48,927 nucleotides of DNA from Acidimicrobiaceae bacterium (GTDB lineage Bacteria > Actinomycetota > Acidimicrobiia > Acidimicrobiales > RAAP-2). This document shows positions 32,312 to 41,301 of this stretch, one piece after another. Under the pieces are notes generated by a model that made no database searches, was not told where the DNA came from, and was given only the letters and a program-made list of their open reading frames with translations. The DNA is taken from contig PMLV01000113.1 of assembly GCA_003160635.1 (NCBI GenBank), positions 208-49,134 on the forward strand, in the 5' to 3' direction. The first letter of the stretch is position 1. Each line of letters begins with the position of its first letter. Position numbers and translations under genes: made by a program.

Positions 32312-33874
32312 ATGAACGACCTCTACCGTCCGCGGTTCCTTCCCGACTTGTTGATCGCCGCCCTGGATCGAAGTGGCGACCGGCCCTGCCTGTTTATCGA
32401 CAACGACGTGATCACGGCCGCACAGATGCGCGACCAGATCAGCTGCTACGTGCAGGCTTTTCGGGCGCAAGGCATCGCACAGGGTAAAGGCATTGCGACT
32501 CTCTCGAAGAACCGACCGGAGGTGCTCTGTTCGATGGGAGCCATCATGGTCGGCGGTTACCGCAATACTCCGCTTCACCCGCTCGGCTCTCTCGAGGATC
32601 ACGCCTATGTCCTGGAAGACGCCGCCATCGAAACATTGATCTTCGACCCCGTCTTCGCCGAGCGCGCTGACCAGCTGCGCGAGCGCGTACCGGCTCTCAA
32701 GAGTCTGCTTTCTTACGGAGAGGCGGACGTGGGCGAGAACCTGGTGTCGCTGGCCGCCACGTTCGAACCCCAGCGGCTTGTCGGACCGCACGTCGACCCC
32801 GAGGACCTCTCTGCGCTGGCCTACACGGGGGGAACGACGGGCAAGGCAAAAGGCGTCATGAATACGTACCGCGGTAGCGCCGCCATGGCTCAGATCATGG
32901 TGTCGGAGTGGCAGTGGCCCGATGAGGTTCGTCACCTGGTCTGCACGCCGCTTAGCCACGCTGGATCGTCGTTGTTCGTTCCTCTCTTGTTGCGCGGGGG
33001 TTCGATGGTCGTGGTGCCGGGATTTGAAGCCGGCGCCGTCCTCGAAGCAATCGAGCGGCATCGGATCACCACAACCATGCTGGTGCCATCGATGATCTAC
33101 GCCCTGCTCGACCACCCCCGCTTCGCCCAGACCGACCTCTCCAGCCTGCAGACAATCTTCTACGGAGCGTCGCCAATGTCACCGGCGCGCCTCCGGGAGG
33201 CGATCGGCAAGCTCGGATCCATCTTCTTCCAGTTCTACGGCCAGACGGAGTGCCCTCAGACAGTCTGCGTCCTTCGCAAGGAGGAGCACGATCCCGGTGA
33301 TCTCGACCGATTGGCGTCGTGCGGCCGGCCGGTGCCTTGGGTTCGCGTCGGCTTGCTCGACGACAGCGGCGAAGAAGTAGCGAAGGGCCAACCCGGCGAA
33401 CTGTGTGTGCGGGGACCACTGGTGATGAAGGGCTATTGGAACAAGCCGGAAGAGACAAGCCAGGCCCTCCAGGGAGACTGGCTCCACACCGGCGACGTCG
33501 CTCGCGAAGACGAGAACGGGTTTCTGACGATCGTCGATCGCAAGAAGGACATGATCGTCTCGGGCGGTTTCAACGTCTTCCCACGCGAGATCGAAGACGT
33601 TATTTCGACCCATCCCGGCGTCGCCGCCGTCGCCGTCATCGGCACTCCGGACGAGAAATGGGGCGAAGCTGTGACGGCCCTCATCGTCCCCCGCCATGGA
33701 GCGCAACTCGATATCGATGAGCTCATCGCTCTCGTCAAAGAGCGGAAGGGCTCCCACTATGCACCCAAATCTGTGGAGATCGTGGACTCGATCCCCATGA
33801 GCCCGCTGGGCAAGCCTGACAAGAAAGCACTGCGTGCTCGCTATTGGGCCGGTAGTGACCGGTTTGTTCACTGA
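32312..33874 (+). CDS. Acyl-CoA synthetase (ANL superfamily)
   Basis: A 520-residue AMP-forming ligase, start ATG 32312 four bases after the kinase stop (an earlier frame opening at 32195 lies inside the kinase). P-loop YTGGTTGKAKGV (171-182), YGQTECPQT, WLHTGDVAREDENGF, DRKKDMIVSGGFNVFPREIED and a C-terminal MSPLGKPDKKALR with the lysine are all present. The Phe in SGGFNVFP and the YGQTE motif resemble fatty-acid/cyclohexanecarboxylate ligases. Fourth ligase in the window. It overlaps the following SDR start by one base. Confidence 0.88.
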   Translation: MNDLYRPRFLPDLLIAALDRSGDRPCLFIDNDVITAAQMRDQISCYVQAFRAQGIAQGKGIATLSKNRPEVLCSMGAIMVGGYRNTPLHPLGSLEDHAYVLEDAAIETLIFDPVFAERADQLRERVPALKSLLSYGEADVGENLVSLAATFEPQRLVGPHVDPEDLSALAYTGGTTGKAKGVMNTYRGSAAMAQIMVSEWQWPDEVRHLVCTPLSHAGSSLFVPLLLRGGSMVVVPGFEAGAVLEAIERHRITTTMLVPSMIYALLDHPRFAQTDLSSLQTIFYGASPMSPARLREAIGKLGSIFFQFYGQTECPQTVCVLRKEEHDPGDLDRLASCGRPVPWVRVGLLDDSGEEVAKGQPGELCVRGPLVMKGYWNKPEETSQALQGDWLHTGDVAREDENGFLTIVDRKKDMIVSGGFNVFPREIEDVISTHPGVAAVAVIGTPDEKWGEAVTALIVPRHGAQLDIDELIALVKERKGSHYAPKSVEIVDSIPMSPLGKPDKKALRARYWAGSDRFVH

Positions 33875-34650
33875 TGGACACGGAACTCACGGGACGCGCA
33901 GCGATAGTCACCGGCGGCGCCGGCGGCCTTGGCGCCGCCACTGTCCGTCACCTCGTGGGACTCGGCTTGCACGTGGCGATCTTCGACCGGAACGCCGACG
34001 GAGCGAGCGCACTCGCGGTGGAGGTCGGACACCAAACGGTCGCTGTTGGCGGCGATGTCAACGACGATGACGATGTCGCCACCGCCATCGATGCGGCTCG
34101 AGATATGGGCCCGATAGCCCTACTCGTAAACATCGCAGGTGGTGGAGTCAAAAGCCAGAGAACGGTCGCCAGAGACGGGACTCCCCACGACAAGGACGCC
34201 TTCGCGTACACCATGGCGATCAACGCCGCTGGCACCTTCAATGTCAGCCGGTTGGTGGCCGCAGCCATGGCCGCCAACGAACCGGACACTGATGGCCAGC
34301 GCGGCGTCATCGTTCACACGTCCTCGCTCGCGGGGCTCGAAGGCCAAGCCGGTCAGGTGGCATACGCTGCAGCCAAAGCGGCGATCGCGGGAATGACGCT
34401 TCCCATGGCCCGAGACCTCGCTCCCCTTGGCATTCGCGTATGCGCCATTGCACCTGGCACCATGGAAACGCCCGTGTTCCAGAACGCGCCAGAGGCGCTG
34501 AAGCAGCGCCTCGTCGGCGACGTCGTGTTCCCGAAGCGGATGGGACGACCGGAGGAATTCGCGCTTGCCGTGGAAATGATCTTGCAGAATTCATATCTGA
34601 ACGGTGAGGTCATCCGGCTCGATGCAGCGCTGCGCTTTCCGCCGAAGTAG
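33874..34650 (+). CDS. Short-chain dehydrogenase (HSD17B10-like)
   Basis: A 258-residue classical SDR. Cofactor motif TGGAGGLG near residue 13, NIAGGG in the place of NAG, active-site Ser in HTSSLAGLEGQ and YxxxK as YAAAKAA. The APGTMETP and FPKRMGRPEEFA segments are like the type-II 3-hydroxyacyl-CoA dehydrogenase/HSD10 group, which oxidise branched or steroid hydroxyacyl-CoA with NAD. Linked to the ligase by a TGATG overlap. Probably oxidises a beta-hydroxyacyl-CoA. Confidence 0.88.
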   Translation: MDTELTGRAAIVTGGAGGLGAATVRHLVGLGLHVAIFDRNADGASALAVEVGHQTVAVGGDVNDDDDVATAIDAARDMGPIALLVNIAGGGVKSQRTVARDGTPHDKDAFAYTMAINAAGTFNVSRLVAAAMAANEPDTDGQRGVIVHTSSLAGLEGQAGQVAYAAAKAAIAGMTLPMARDLAPLGIRVCAIAPGTMETPVFQNAPEALKQRLVGDVVFPKRMGRPEEFALAVEMILQNSYLNGEVIRLDAALRFPPK

Positions 34651-34692
34651 CTACCAACCTTTCCCAGTGCGCAGCGAAAAAGGAGCGTGATA

Positions 34693-35526
34693 ATGACGAC
34701 TCGATCCCTCGAGGCACGGTCGGTAATCGTGACCGGGGGCGGCACCGGCATCGGCGCCGCATGCGCCCTTAAGGCGGCCGAGGAGGGTGCGCGGCTCACC
34801 CTGGTCGGCCGCACCAAGAGCACGCTCGAGAGGACGGCGGACCGCATTCGCACGGCCGGGGGCGAGGTCACGACCGTTGCCGCTGATGTGACGGTCGAGG
34901 ACGACGTGGCCAGGATGATCGAGGCCGCTGTCACATTCGGGGGTGGCCTCCACGGAGTAGTGGCCAATGCCGGTGGGGGCGGTAGCCTGGCGCCGTACCA
35001 CCTCCAAGACGGCAGCGAGTTCGTCCGTGTCCTCCAGTTGAACGTGGTTGGCACCATGCTGTGCGTCAAGCATGCAGTGCCTCATCTTGCAGCCGCAGGT
35101 GGAGGATCCTTCGTCGCGATGTCGTCTATCGCTGGGCACGTCACCCACCGATATTTCGGTGCCTACCCGGTAGCAAAGGCAGGGATCGAATCGATCATAA
35201 AGAATGCGGCCGACGAGTACGGCAGTGCGAAGGTCCGCTTCAACGCCATTCAGCCTGGCTTCATTGCCACCGAGGTCATGGAAGGAATCCAGCGAGGCGG
35301 CCCGGTCTGGAATAGCTATGTTGAACAGACTCCTCTCGCAGACGTGGGTCATCCAGAAGACATCGCGTACGTCGCGCGGTTCCTTCTTTCCGACGAATCG
35401 CGGTGGATTACCGGCCAGACGATCGCGGTGGACGGCGGAAACTGCCTTCGAGCCGGCCCCGATTACTCGGCCTACGTGCAGAAGGTATTCGACCCAACGG
35501 CACTCGATCCGCGCAACTCTCGTTAG
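34693..35526 (+). CDS. Short-chain dehydrogenase
   Basis: A 277-residue classical SDR with TGGGTGIG near residue 15, NAGGGG, catalytic Ser in AMSSIAG, YPVAKAG and the C-terminal ITGQTIAVDGGNCLRAGPDY. It resembles FabG-like dehydrogenases that act on alicyclic hydroxy compounds. ATG 34693 is chosen because AGGAG (34681-34685) is seven bases upstream; GTG 34687 is too close. The gap to the previous gene is 42 bases. Confidence 0.88.
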   Translation: MTTRSLEARSVIVTGGGTGIGAACALKAAEEGARLTLVGRTKSTLERTADRIRTAGGEVTTVAADVTVEDDVARMIEAAVTFGGGLHGVVANAGGGGSLAPYHLQDGSEFVRVLQLNVVGTMLCVKHAVPHLAAAGGGSFVAMSSIAGHVTHRYFGAYPVAKAGIESIIKNAADEYGSAKVRFNAIQPGFIATEVMEGIQRGGPVWNSYVEQTPLADVGHPEDIAYVARFLLSDESRWITGQTIAVDGGNCLRAGPDYSAYVQKVFDPTALDPRNSR

Positions 35527-35561
35527 GTGTACGGAACCCAGTATGGAGGTGAGGCAACAAA

Positions 35562-36098
35562 ATGGCTGACGACGCGGCACTGTTCCACGACGACCAGATG
35601 CTTCAAGCCTTTCGTATGATCGCTGAGCGGCTAGAGGGCGACGTACCTGCTGCGCCGCTCCACACCCTGCGCGAGCGTCTCGCTGGCGAATTGTTGGGGG
35701 ACGACCAACGCGTTGCAGCGACGCTCGATCCAGGCTTTACGCTCGTCATGCATACGGGCGGACCGTCGTCAACCACCTCCGGCCCCGACATGGTGGACGG
35801 GATCCGGCGCCAGGGTGAGATTGGCGTGATGCTCTGGGTTTCACTCGATGACCTCGTCGTCGATGCTGATGTCGTCGCGGGCGATGGCTTGTTGCACACG
35901 TTCCACACCGATACGTCCTCTCTCACGACCTTCCCGCTTGCGTTCTTTATCCGATTTACAGTTGACGGGCTTATGGCATCGGAGGTGGCGTTCATGGACG
36001 TCGCGGCGGCTGTTACCACCTCGCTTCCGGACGTAGCCACTCCATCCTTTGAGCGCCTCCGATCCCTCCTCGACTTCTCGGTCGACAACCACAATTGA
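35562..36098 (+). CDS. NTF2/SnoaL-like hypothetical protein
   Basis: A 178-residue protein I recognise only as of the NTF2-like type: an N-terminal helix-rich part (ALFHDDQMLQAFRMIAERLE) followed by curved-sheet segments FTLVMHTGGP, VMLWVSLDDLVVDADVVAGD and LAFFIRFTVDGLMASEVAFM. GGAGG about 14 bases before the ATG is a distant ribosome-binding site. Its last codons overlap an operator-like copy (36096-36115) that precedes the cupin gene. Function unknown. Confidence 0.6.
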   Translation: MADDAALFHDDQMLQAFRMIAERLEGDVPAAPLHTLRERLAGELLGDDQRVAATLDPGFTLVMHTGGPSSTTSGPDMVDGIRRQGEIGVMLWVSLDDLVVDADVVAGDGLLHTFHTDTSSLTTFPLAFFIRFTVDGLMASEVAFMDVAAAVTTSLPDVATPSFERLRSLLDFSVDNHN

Positions 36099-36115
36099 AG
36101 TCGATGTCGAAACTG
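36096..36115. promoter_or_regulatory. Operator-like copy (15 of 20), possible internal promoter
   Basis: TGAAGTCGAT then GTCGAAACTG; the left arm matches nine of ten positions. A TACCGT -10 box follows at 36119-36124, so the cupin and two later genes may have their own controlled promoter. Confidence 0.4.
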
Positions 36116-36163
36116 GGTTACCGTCGCGAAAACAGCACAGACCCACTACAGGAGGAACGCGAC

Positions 36164-36745
36164 GTGGACGAGTCGAGTACCGAAGGAGCGGCTATTCCGG
36201 GACGGCGCGGCATCGTCCTCTACCGCGGCAAAGGTGCGCCTGGTCTCTTCGAGTCCGGAACGATGTCCGCGCCGGCCTTCGATCCTGAAGACCAGAAGTC
36301 CCTCGCCGCCCAGGGGCCGCGATCGACGAACATCGTCCTCGGAGGACACGATGCCGTTCTCTTCCGCGGTCAAGATGCCGATGGCTACAGCCTTGTAAAA
36401 GCCTGGTTTGCGCCTCACTACGTCCTCCCCCGCCACAGTCACGATGCCGACTGCCTATATCACATCGTCGAAGGTTCGATCGTTATGGGTGCGCAGGTTC
36501 TCCGTGCGGGCGACGGCTTCTTCGTCCCGGCTGGAGCTCCCTATGCCTATGAAGCGGGACCTGACGGCGTCATCGTGCTGGAGTTCCGCACCCGCACGAG
36601 TTTCGACATGACCATCCCCGGCGGGCAGGTCGAACGACTGGGAAAGATGGGTGTAGTGGCCGACGAGCACGCCGAGCAGTGGGTCGCATGGCGCGCCGCC
36701 ACCGTGGGCGGCCGCGTAACGGAAGGAACCACCACCAACGAATGA
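36164..36745 (+). CDS. Cupin-domain protein
   Basis: A 193-residue protein with one cupin barrel. The metal-binding strand is HYVLPRHSHDADCLYHIVEGS, matching G(X)5HXH(X)3-4E with a modified start, and the second motif is GDGFFVPAGAPYAY. It could be a small dioxygenase, isomerase or sensor. GTG 36164 is the chosen start because GGAGG (36151-36155) is eight bases upstream; the frame is open to 36095 but that part overlaps the operator and the previous gene. Followed after 50 bases by the second CrtC/AttH-like gene. Confidence 0.8.
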   Translation: MDESSTEGAAIPGRRGIVLYRGKGAPGLFESGTMSAPAFDPEDQKSLAAQGPRSTNIVLGGHDAVLFRGQDADGYSLVKAWFAPHYVLPRHSHDADCLYHIVEGSIVMGAQVLRAGDGFFVPAGAPYAYEAGPDGVIVLEFRTRTSFDMTIPGGQVERLGKMGVVADEHAEQWVAWRAATVGGRVTEGTTTNE

Positions 36746-36795
36746 ACCGCCCAACGAGGCGGGCGTCTCACCTCTTCGTTTCGAAAGGACCATTC

Positions 36796-37863
36796 ATGCC
36801 TTATGGCCCGTGGGATGAGTATTTCATCCACCAGCTACCGCGACCGGTTGACCATGTCAACGACACCGAGAAGAGCTGGTCGGACCGGTGCTATTTCAAC
36901 GCTCACTCAGCCGACGGCACAATCCTTTTGGTCACTGGTTACGGCAACAACCCCAACACCCAGAGTGCCCACGGCTATGCGAAGGTGAGCCTCGCTGACG
37001 GGCGACACTGGGATCTCGATTCGGTGCGGAAGTGCACGACCGACCGCGGCGACCTCTTCGCTGGTCCGCTGCGGTGGACCTGCATCGAACCGCTCAAGCG
37101 TTGGAAACTCGACCTCGGGCCCAACGATTCGAACATCGAATGGGAGCTGCACTATGAGTCACGGGCTCCGATGTGGGAACTTCTACCGATCACGATCCGT
37201 AAGAAAGATCGCGTAATTGTAGATATGTTTCACATCAAGCAACCCGCTCGCTACACGGGCTGGGTCAGCATCGAAGGAGAGCGGATCTCGGTGGACGGTT
37301 TCACCGGGGGGCGCGACCGGACTTTCGGAGTCCGGGCTTCGGAGGAGGTCGACTTCTGGCTCTGGTTCGAGGCAGTCTTCGAAGACCGGGCGATCGAAGC
37401 GTGGGTATGGGAATCGTCCGATGGAACGGTCCAGTACGTCGATGGAGGCTTCACCTTCGATGACGGCAGCCTCTCAAAGCGTTTCGTCACGTTCCAGCAT
37501 GACGTCACCTTTGACGGGGACCGCAAGCGCCCACTGCGCGCCGATATCGTCTTCGTCGACGAGGACGGTGCGACGTTCCACGTGACCGCACATGCAAGGC
37601 ACCAGGACGTCAACGCCAATTACGGGGCAGGCCTGTCCCGACGCCAGATGAGCGACGGACTGTCCCACTACAAATGGAACAGCACTGATCCGAACGACCT
37701 TGACGAGCTTGAGTCCAATCTCCTGGCCATCGACCAGCTGATGGAATTCGAATTGGCCGGGATGACCGGCCACGGCATTTTCGAGATCCTGATCAGAGGC
37801 GATCACTACGAGCGATATCCCAATTGGGGATCGCCACCGCGACCCACACCGACGACCTCGTGA
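36796..37863 (+). CDS. CrtC/AttH-like two-lipocalin-domain protein, copy 2
   Basis: A 355-residue beta-rich protein, distant paralogue of the operon's first gene. It begins MPYGPWDEYFIHQLPRPVDH and holds the central FTGGRDRTFGVRASEEVDFW motif, equivalent to FRDHSWGVR in copy 1. ATG 36796 is chosen because GAAAGGA lies seven bases upstream and the earlier frame overlaps the cupin gene. Its stop overlaps the LLM start in GTGA. Two divergent copies in one operon may form a heteromer or act on successive intermediates; no activity is known. Confidence 0.68.
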   Translation: MPYGPWDEYFIHQLPRPVDHVNDTEKSWSDRCYFNAHSADGTILLVTGYGNNPNTQSAHGYAKVSLADGRHWDLDSVRKCTTDRGDLFAGPLRWTCIEPLKRWKLDLGPNDSNIEWELHYESRAPMWELLPITIRKKDRVIVDMFHIKQPARYTGWVSIEGERISVDGFTGGRDRTFGVRASEEVDFWLWFEAVFEDRAIEAWVWESSDGTVQYVDGGFTFDDGSLSKRFVTFQHDVTFDGDRKRPLRADIVFVDEDGATFHVTAHARHQDVNANYGAGLSRRQMSDGLSHYKWNSTDPNDLDELESNLLAIDQLMEFELAGMTGHGIFEILIRGDHYERYPNWGSPPRPTPTTS

Positions 37864-39110
37864 AGTTCGGCGTGTTCTATGAGATTCAGCTGCCGTTCCC
37901 GCACCAGGAAGGTGAAGAAACTCGGTGCTTCCGGGAGGCACTGGAACACGTCGAGCTGGCCGACAGGCTGGGCTTTGACTATATGTGGGGTGTCGAACAC
38001 CACTTCCTAGAGGATCACGCGCTCTCGTCCGCTCCCGAGGTATGGCTCGCGGCCGCTGCAGCCCGCACGAGCCGGATCCGCATTGGCCACGGGATCGCTT
38101 GCATGCCGCCAGGGTTCATGCACCCAGCTCATATCGCCGAGCGGATAGCGACCCTGGATCAAGTGTCAGGAGGGCGGGTCGAGTTCGGCACAGGTGAGAG
38201 CTCGTCACGGATGGAACTGGAAGGCTACGGCGTCGACAAGGTGACGAAACGGGAGGCGTACCTCGAGGCAGTCGAGCAGGTCTGCAACATGATGGTGATG
38301 ACGCCGTATCCGGGTTATGACGGCAAGTTCTTTACAATGCCGTGCCGCAACGTGGTACCAAAGCCGGTGCAGAAACCACACCCGCCCGTGTGGGTCGCAG
38401 GCAAGCCCGACCTGGCCGCCCAACTCGGAGTGGGCTGCCTCGGATTCAATGTCGTCGGCGGGAAGCAGGCCAAGATCCTCGTCGACCAGTATTATCAGGC
38501 GCTCGCCGAGAGCTGTATACCGATCGGGCATGCGGTCAACGCGAACATCGCGGTGCTAGCCACGATGCACTGCCACCGAGATGCCGAGATAGCCAAGCGC
38601 AATGGCGAGAATCTCAGATTTTTCGGCTACTCGATCGGCAAGTATTACCTCAACGGCAGCGTGCAACCGGGACGCGGGAACTCATGGGAAGAGTTCCTCG
38701 CTGTCAAGGGCGAGTTACCTGACATGGGAGAGAGCCCGACGAGCGCCATCGGCACCCCCGCGATGATCCGAGAGCACCTACGTGCTCTGCGAGCGGCCGG
38801 CGTCGACCAGGTGCTGCTCCTGCATCAGGCTGGCAAGCTGGATCATGATGCCAACTGCCGATCACTTGAGCTGTTCGCTCGCGAGATCATGCCGGAATTC
38901 GTCGAGGACGAGGATCGCCGCGAAGCCCAGAAAGCGGAACGGCTGGCACCCGCAATCGCTGCCGCCATGGATCGAAAGAAATACCTATCCATGCCGGACG
39001 AAATACCCTACGTGCCTGCCTACGGGCACTTCAGCCACATGCCCACGGACGCCGACAGATTGCTCGAGTACAGCAGCGACGACACCAAAGGCGCGCTTGG
39101 GTTGCCTTGA
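37860..39110 (+). CDS. LLM-class flavin-dependent monooxygenase
   Basis: A 416-residue bacterial luciferase-like protein. It opens MKFGVFYEIQLPFPHQEGEE, followed by FDYMWGVEHHFLEDHALSSA, RIRIGHGIACMPPGFMHPAH and GRVEFGTGESSSRMELEGYG, the pattern of alkanal/long-chain LLM monooxygenases with the EHH active-site region. It is longer than the other two LLM proteins in the window and belongs to a different branch. Start GTG 37860 overlaps the previous stop (GTGA). Last gene of the plus-strand operon. It probably needs a separate flavin reductase. Confidence 0.87.
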   Translation: MKFGVFYEIQLPFPHQEGEETRCFREALEHVELADRLGFDYMWGVEHHFLEDHALSSAPEVWLAAAAARTSRIRIGHGIACMPPGFMHPAHIAERIATLDQVSGGRVEFGTGESSSRMELEGYGVDKVTKREAYLEAVEQVCNMMVMTPYPGYDGKFFTMPCRNVVPKPVQKPHPPVWVAGKPDLAAQLGVGCLGFNVVGGKQAKILVDQYYQALAESCIPIGHAVNANIAVLATMHCHRDAEIAKRNGENLRFFGYSIGKYYLNGSVQPGRGNSWEEFLAVKGELPDMGESPTSAIGTPAMIREHLRALRAAGVDQVLLLHQAGKLDHDANCRSLELFAREIMPEFVEDEDRREAQKAERLAPAIAAAMDRKKYLSMPDEIPYVPAYGHFSHMPTDADRLLEYSSDDTKGALGLP

Positions 39111-39149
39111 CTGAAGACAGACAGCGTTCGCAAAGATCACCGTTGGCTG

Positions 39150-39509
39150 TCAGATTTCTGCTGGCACGCCCGGGACCGGCTCCTCGCGCTGGCGCCCATC
39201 CCGATCGATACGCGTGACGTCGCTGCGGAAGAGATTCGATTTGCGAGGGAGAACGGTGTGGTCGGCCGCGCCCGGAACACGGGCACGGTCAGGCGTGGCC
39301 CCTGGATCTCTCAGGAGCTTGCCAAAGGCAACTTGTGCGGTGGCCCACTTCTCCGGGGGATCCACATAGTCCGTCTTGTAGAACGCGTAAGCGCGGAAAT
39401 CGGCGATTGAAGCCCCTTCGTCCACGTCACGCTCGCCCGGAGAAGTACCCCACCGCGCAAGGGGGCGACCGATCTTCTCGTCCTCCGAACTGTGCCGCAC
39501 GTCGAACAA
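39150..39509 (-). CDS. Unrecognised short ORF, possibly a gene fragment
   Basis: A 119-codon frame with protein-like composition (IADFRAYAFYKTDYVDPPEK, WATAQVAFGKLLRD) but only a TTG start, no ribosome-binding site and no family I recognise. It may be the end of a truncated enzyme gene. The rest of the 459-base spacer between the LLM and D-aminoacylase-like genes shows nothing else. Confidence 0.3.
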   Translation of the reverse strand: MFDVRHSSEDEKIGRPLARWGTSPGERDVDEGASIADFRAYAFYKTDYVDPPEKWATAQVAFGKLLRDPGATPDRARVPGAADHTVLPRKSNLFRSDVTRIDRDGRQREEPVPGVPAEI

Positions 39510-39569
39510 TCAGAGCGGTGTTTCTTAGGCGCCTGCATTCAAACCTTCCCCTCTTCCTATGAGATGCGA

Positions 39570-41285
39570 TTAGCGGTCGCGAACGGTGGTGTTACTGGTG
39601 TGCCGTCCCGAACGTAAGACGATCCCGGGCGAATCACCCGTGGGATTGCCGTCGGTGAGCGTCTGAATACCATTGACCAACACGGTCTTGATCCCGATGG
39701 GGTCGGCCAGCAGGCGCTTGTTGTCACCCGGAAGATCGAATGCGGTCCGGGTTGGCGACGACCCCACGGTCTCGGGATCGAAGAGGACCAGGTCGGCCTG
39801 GTAGCCCTCGGCGATACGGCCGCGGCCGGTGAGCCCGAACAGCCGGGCGGGAATGTCGCTCATCAACTGGACCGCTCTCGACATGCTCGCGAGGCGACGG
39901 CCGCGGAGGCAGTCAGCGAGGAACCGCGTCGGGTAGGCCGAACCGAGCATGCGATCCAGGTGGGCCCCTGCATCCGAGCCGCCGAGCAGGACGTCGGGAT
40001 TCCCCCACAGTTCCTGGCGCAGCTTCCAATCGGCATCGCTGTCGGAGCCGGGCAAGGGCCACAGCACCGTGCGGAGCTCGTCGGTGGCGACAATATCCAC
40101 GATCGTGGTGAAGGGATCCTCACCCCTCTCGGCAGCGATCTGCCCTACGACGCGGTTGCGATACGGCTCGTTCGCCTCACTGAAAACGTCCCCGATTATG
40201 TAGTTGGAGAAGTCAGCCATGCGCTCGAGAATGGATCCCTTGGCCGACGCCAGCATGCGTGCCCTGACCTCGGGGTCGCGCAAGCGGCGGATCCGCTCAG
40301 GCACTTCTACGTTCAGGATGTCCCGCCAACCGGGGATGATCCACAGGGCGCAGTACGTGAGGAAACTCATGTTCTGGTCGGCGAAGACCGGCATGGTCAA
40401 AGCCACCACCCGGCCGCCCACCTCCCGGGCACGCCGCGAAGGGCCGAGCTGGTGCTCGACACGCTCGGCGTCGGCGGCACTCGCCGAGAGCACATTCCAG
40501 TTGAGGGGACTGTTGGCCAGCGTGCTCATCTTGGCAAGGAACTCGACCTCATCGTCGTTGAACCGGCCGATACACCCCTCGGTGATCAACTCCAGCGACG
40601 TTCCATCCCGGTCGGCGAGTACCCCACACAGACGCAGCAGCTCGACCTCGGACGCCCACCGGCTCGGCACCGGTTGGCCATCGCCGTCGATATGGGTCGA
40701 CGACCGCGACGTCGACAGGCCGAGGCCGCCGTCGTCCACTGATTGTTCGAACAACGTGACAATCCGCTCCAGCTCTTCGCGCGTGGCCTCCCTGGAGAAG
40801 TCTTCCCCCATGACATAACGCCGCAATGCGGAATGGCCCACCATGAAGCCAGCGTTCACGGCAATTGAACCGTCCAAGGCATCTAGATACTCTCCGAAGG
40901 ACTCCCAACTCCATGGCACGCCCAGCTCGAGCGCCGTCAACGGCATGCCCTCGACCTGCGCCATCATCCTCCGGGTGTAGTCCGCGTCCCGAACCCTCAA
41001 GGGAGCCAGGGTAAATCCGCAATTGCCACCGATCACCGTCGTCACGCCGTGCCAGACCGACGGGGTTGCCAACGGATCCCAGAACAACTGAGCGTCATAG
41101 TGGGTGTGTGGATCGACAAAACCCGGGCTGACCACGAGTCCGTCCGCATCCAACGTTGTCCCAGCCGTTTCGTCGATCGACCCGACCGCAACCACCCGAC
41201 CCCCGTGCACCGCGACGTCCGCTCTTACCGGTTCCGACCCGCTACCGTCCACAACGAGCCCGCCCGAGATCACCAAATCGATCAT
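39570..41285 (-). CDS. D-aminoacylase-like amidohydrolase
   Basis: A 571-residue metal-dependent hydrolase of the N-acyl-D-amino-acid deacylase family. The N-terminal beta sandwich VISGGLVVDGSGSEPVRADV leads to the metal motif FVDPHTHYDAQ (HxH at 61-63). The barrel then has GGNCGFTLAP, MVGHSALRRYVMG and LLGGSDAGAHLDRM with the catalytic Asp. In hydrophobic-compound clusters such proteins are common but their substrates are usually not known; deacylation or cyclic amide/lactone opening is possible. It follows the second amidohydrolase after 16 bases, so they form one minus-strand unit. Confidence 0.87.
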   Translation of the reverse strand: MIDLVISGGLVVDGSGSEPVRADVAVHGGRVVAVGSIDETAGTTLDADGLVVSPGFVDPHTHYDAQLFWDPLATPSVWHGVTTVIGGNCGFTLAPLRVRDADYTRRMMAQVEGMPLTALELGVPWSWESFGEYLDALDGSIAVNAGFMVGHSALRRYVMGEDFSREATREELERIVTLFEQSVDDGGLGLSTSRSSTHIDGDGQPVPSRWASEVELLRLCGVLADRDGTSLELITEGCIGRFNDDEVEFLAKMSTLANSPLNWNVLSASAADAERVEHQLGPSRRAREVGGRVVALTMPVFADQNMSFLTYCALWIIPGWRDILNVEVPERIRRLRDPEVRARMLASAKGSILERMADFSNYIIGDVFSEANEPYRNRVVGQIAAERGEDPFTTIVDIVATDELRTVLWPLPGSDSDADWKLRQELWGNPDVLLGGSDAGAHLDRMLGSAYPTRFLADCLRGRRLASMSRAVQLMSDIPARLFGLTGRGRIAEGYQADLVLFDPETVGSSPTRTAFDLPGDNKRLLADPIGIKTVLVNGIQTLTDGNPTGDSPGIVLRSGRHTSNTTVRDR

Positions 41286-41301
41286 GCCCGTTGACCCCCC
41301 C

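Noticed and set aside
34055-34090. Operator-like GATGTC repeats
   Set aside because: They lie inside the SDR coding sequence, encoding Asp-rich residues; not near any start.
34651-35580. 309-codon minus-strand frame
   Set aside because: Antisense to the second SDR, whose TGGGTGIG and YPVAK motifs are intact.
39960-40818. Plus-strand frames of 204-260 codons inside the D-aminoacylase-like gene
   Set aside because: Antisense shadows of a gene with intact metal motifs.
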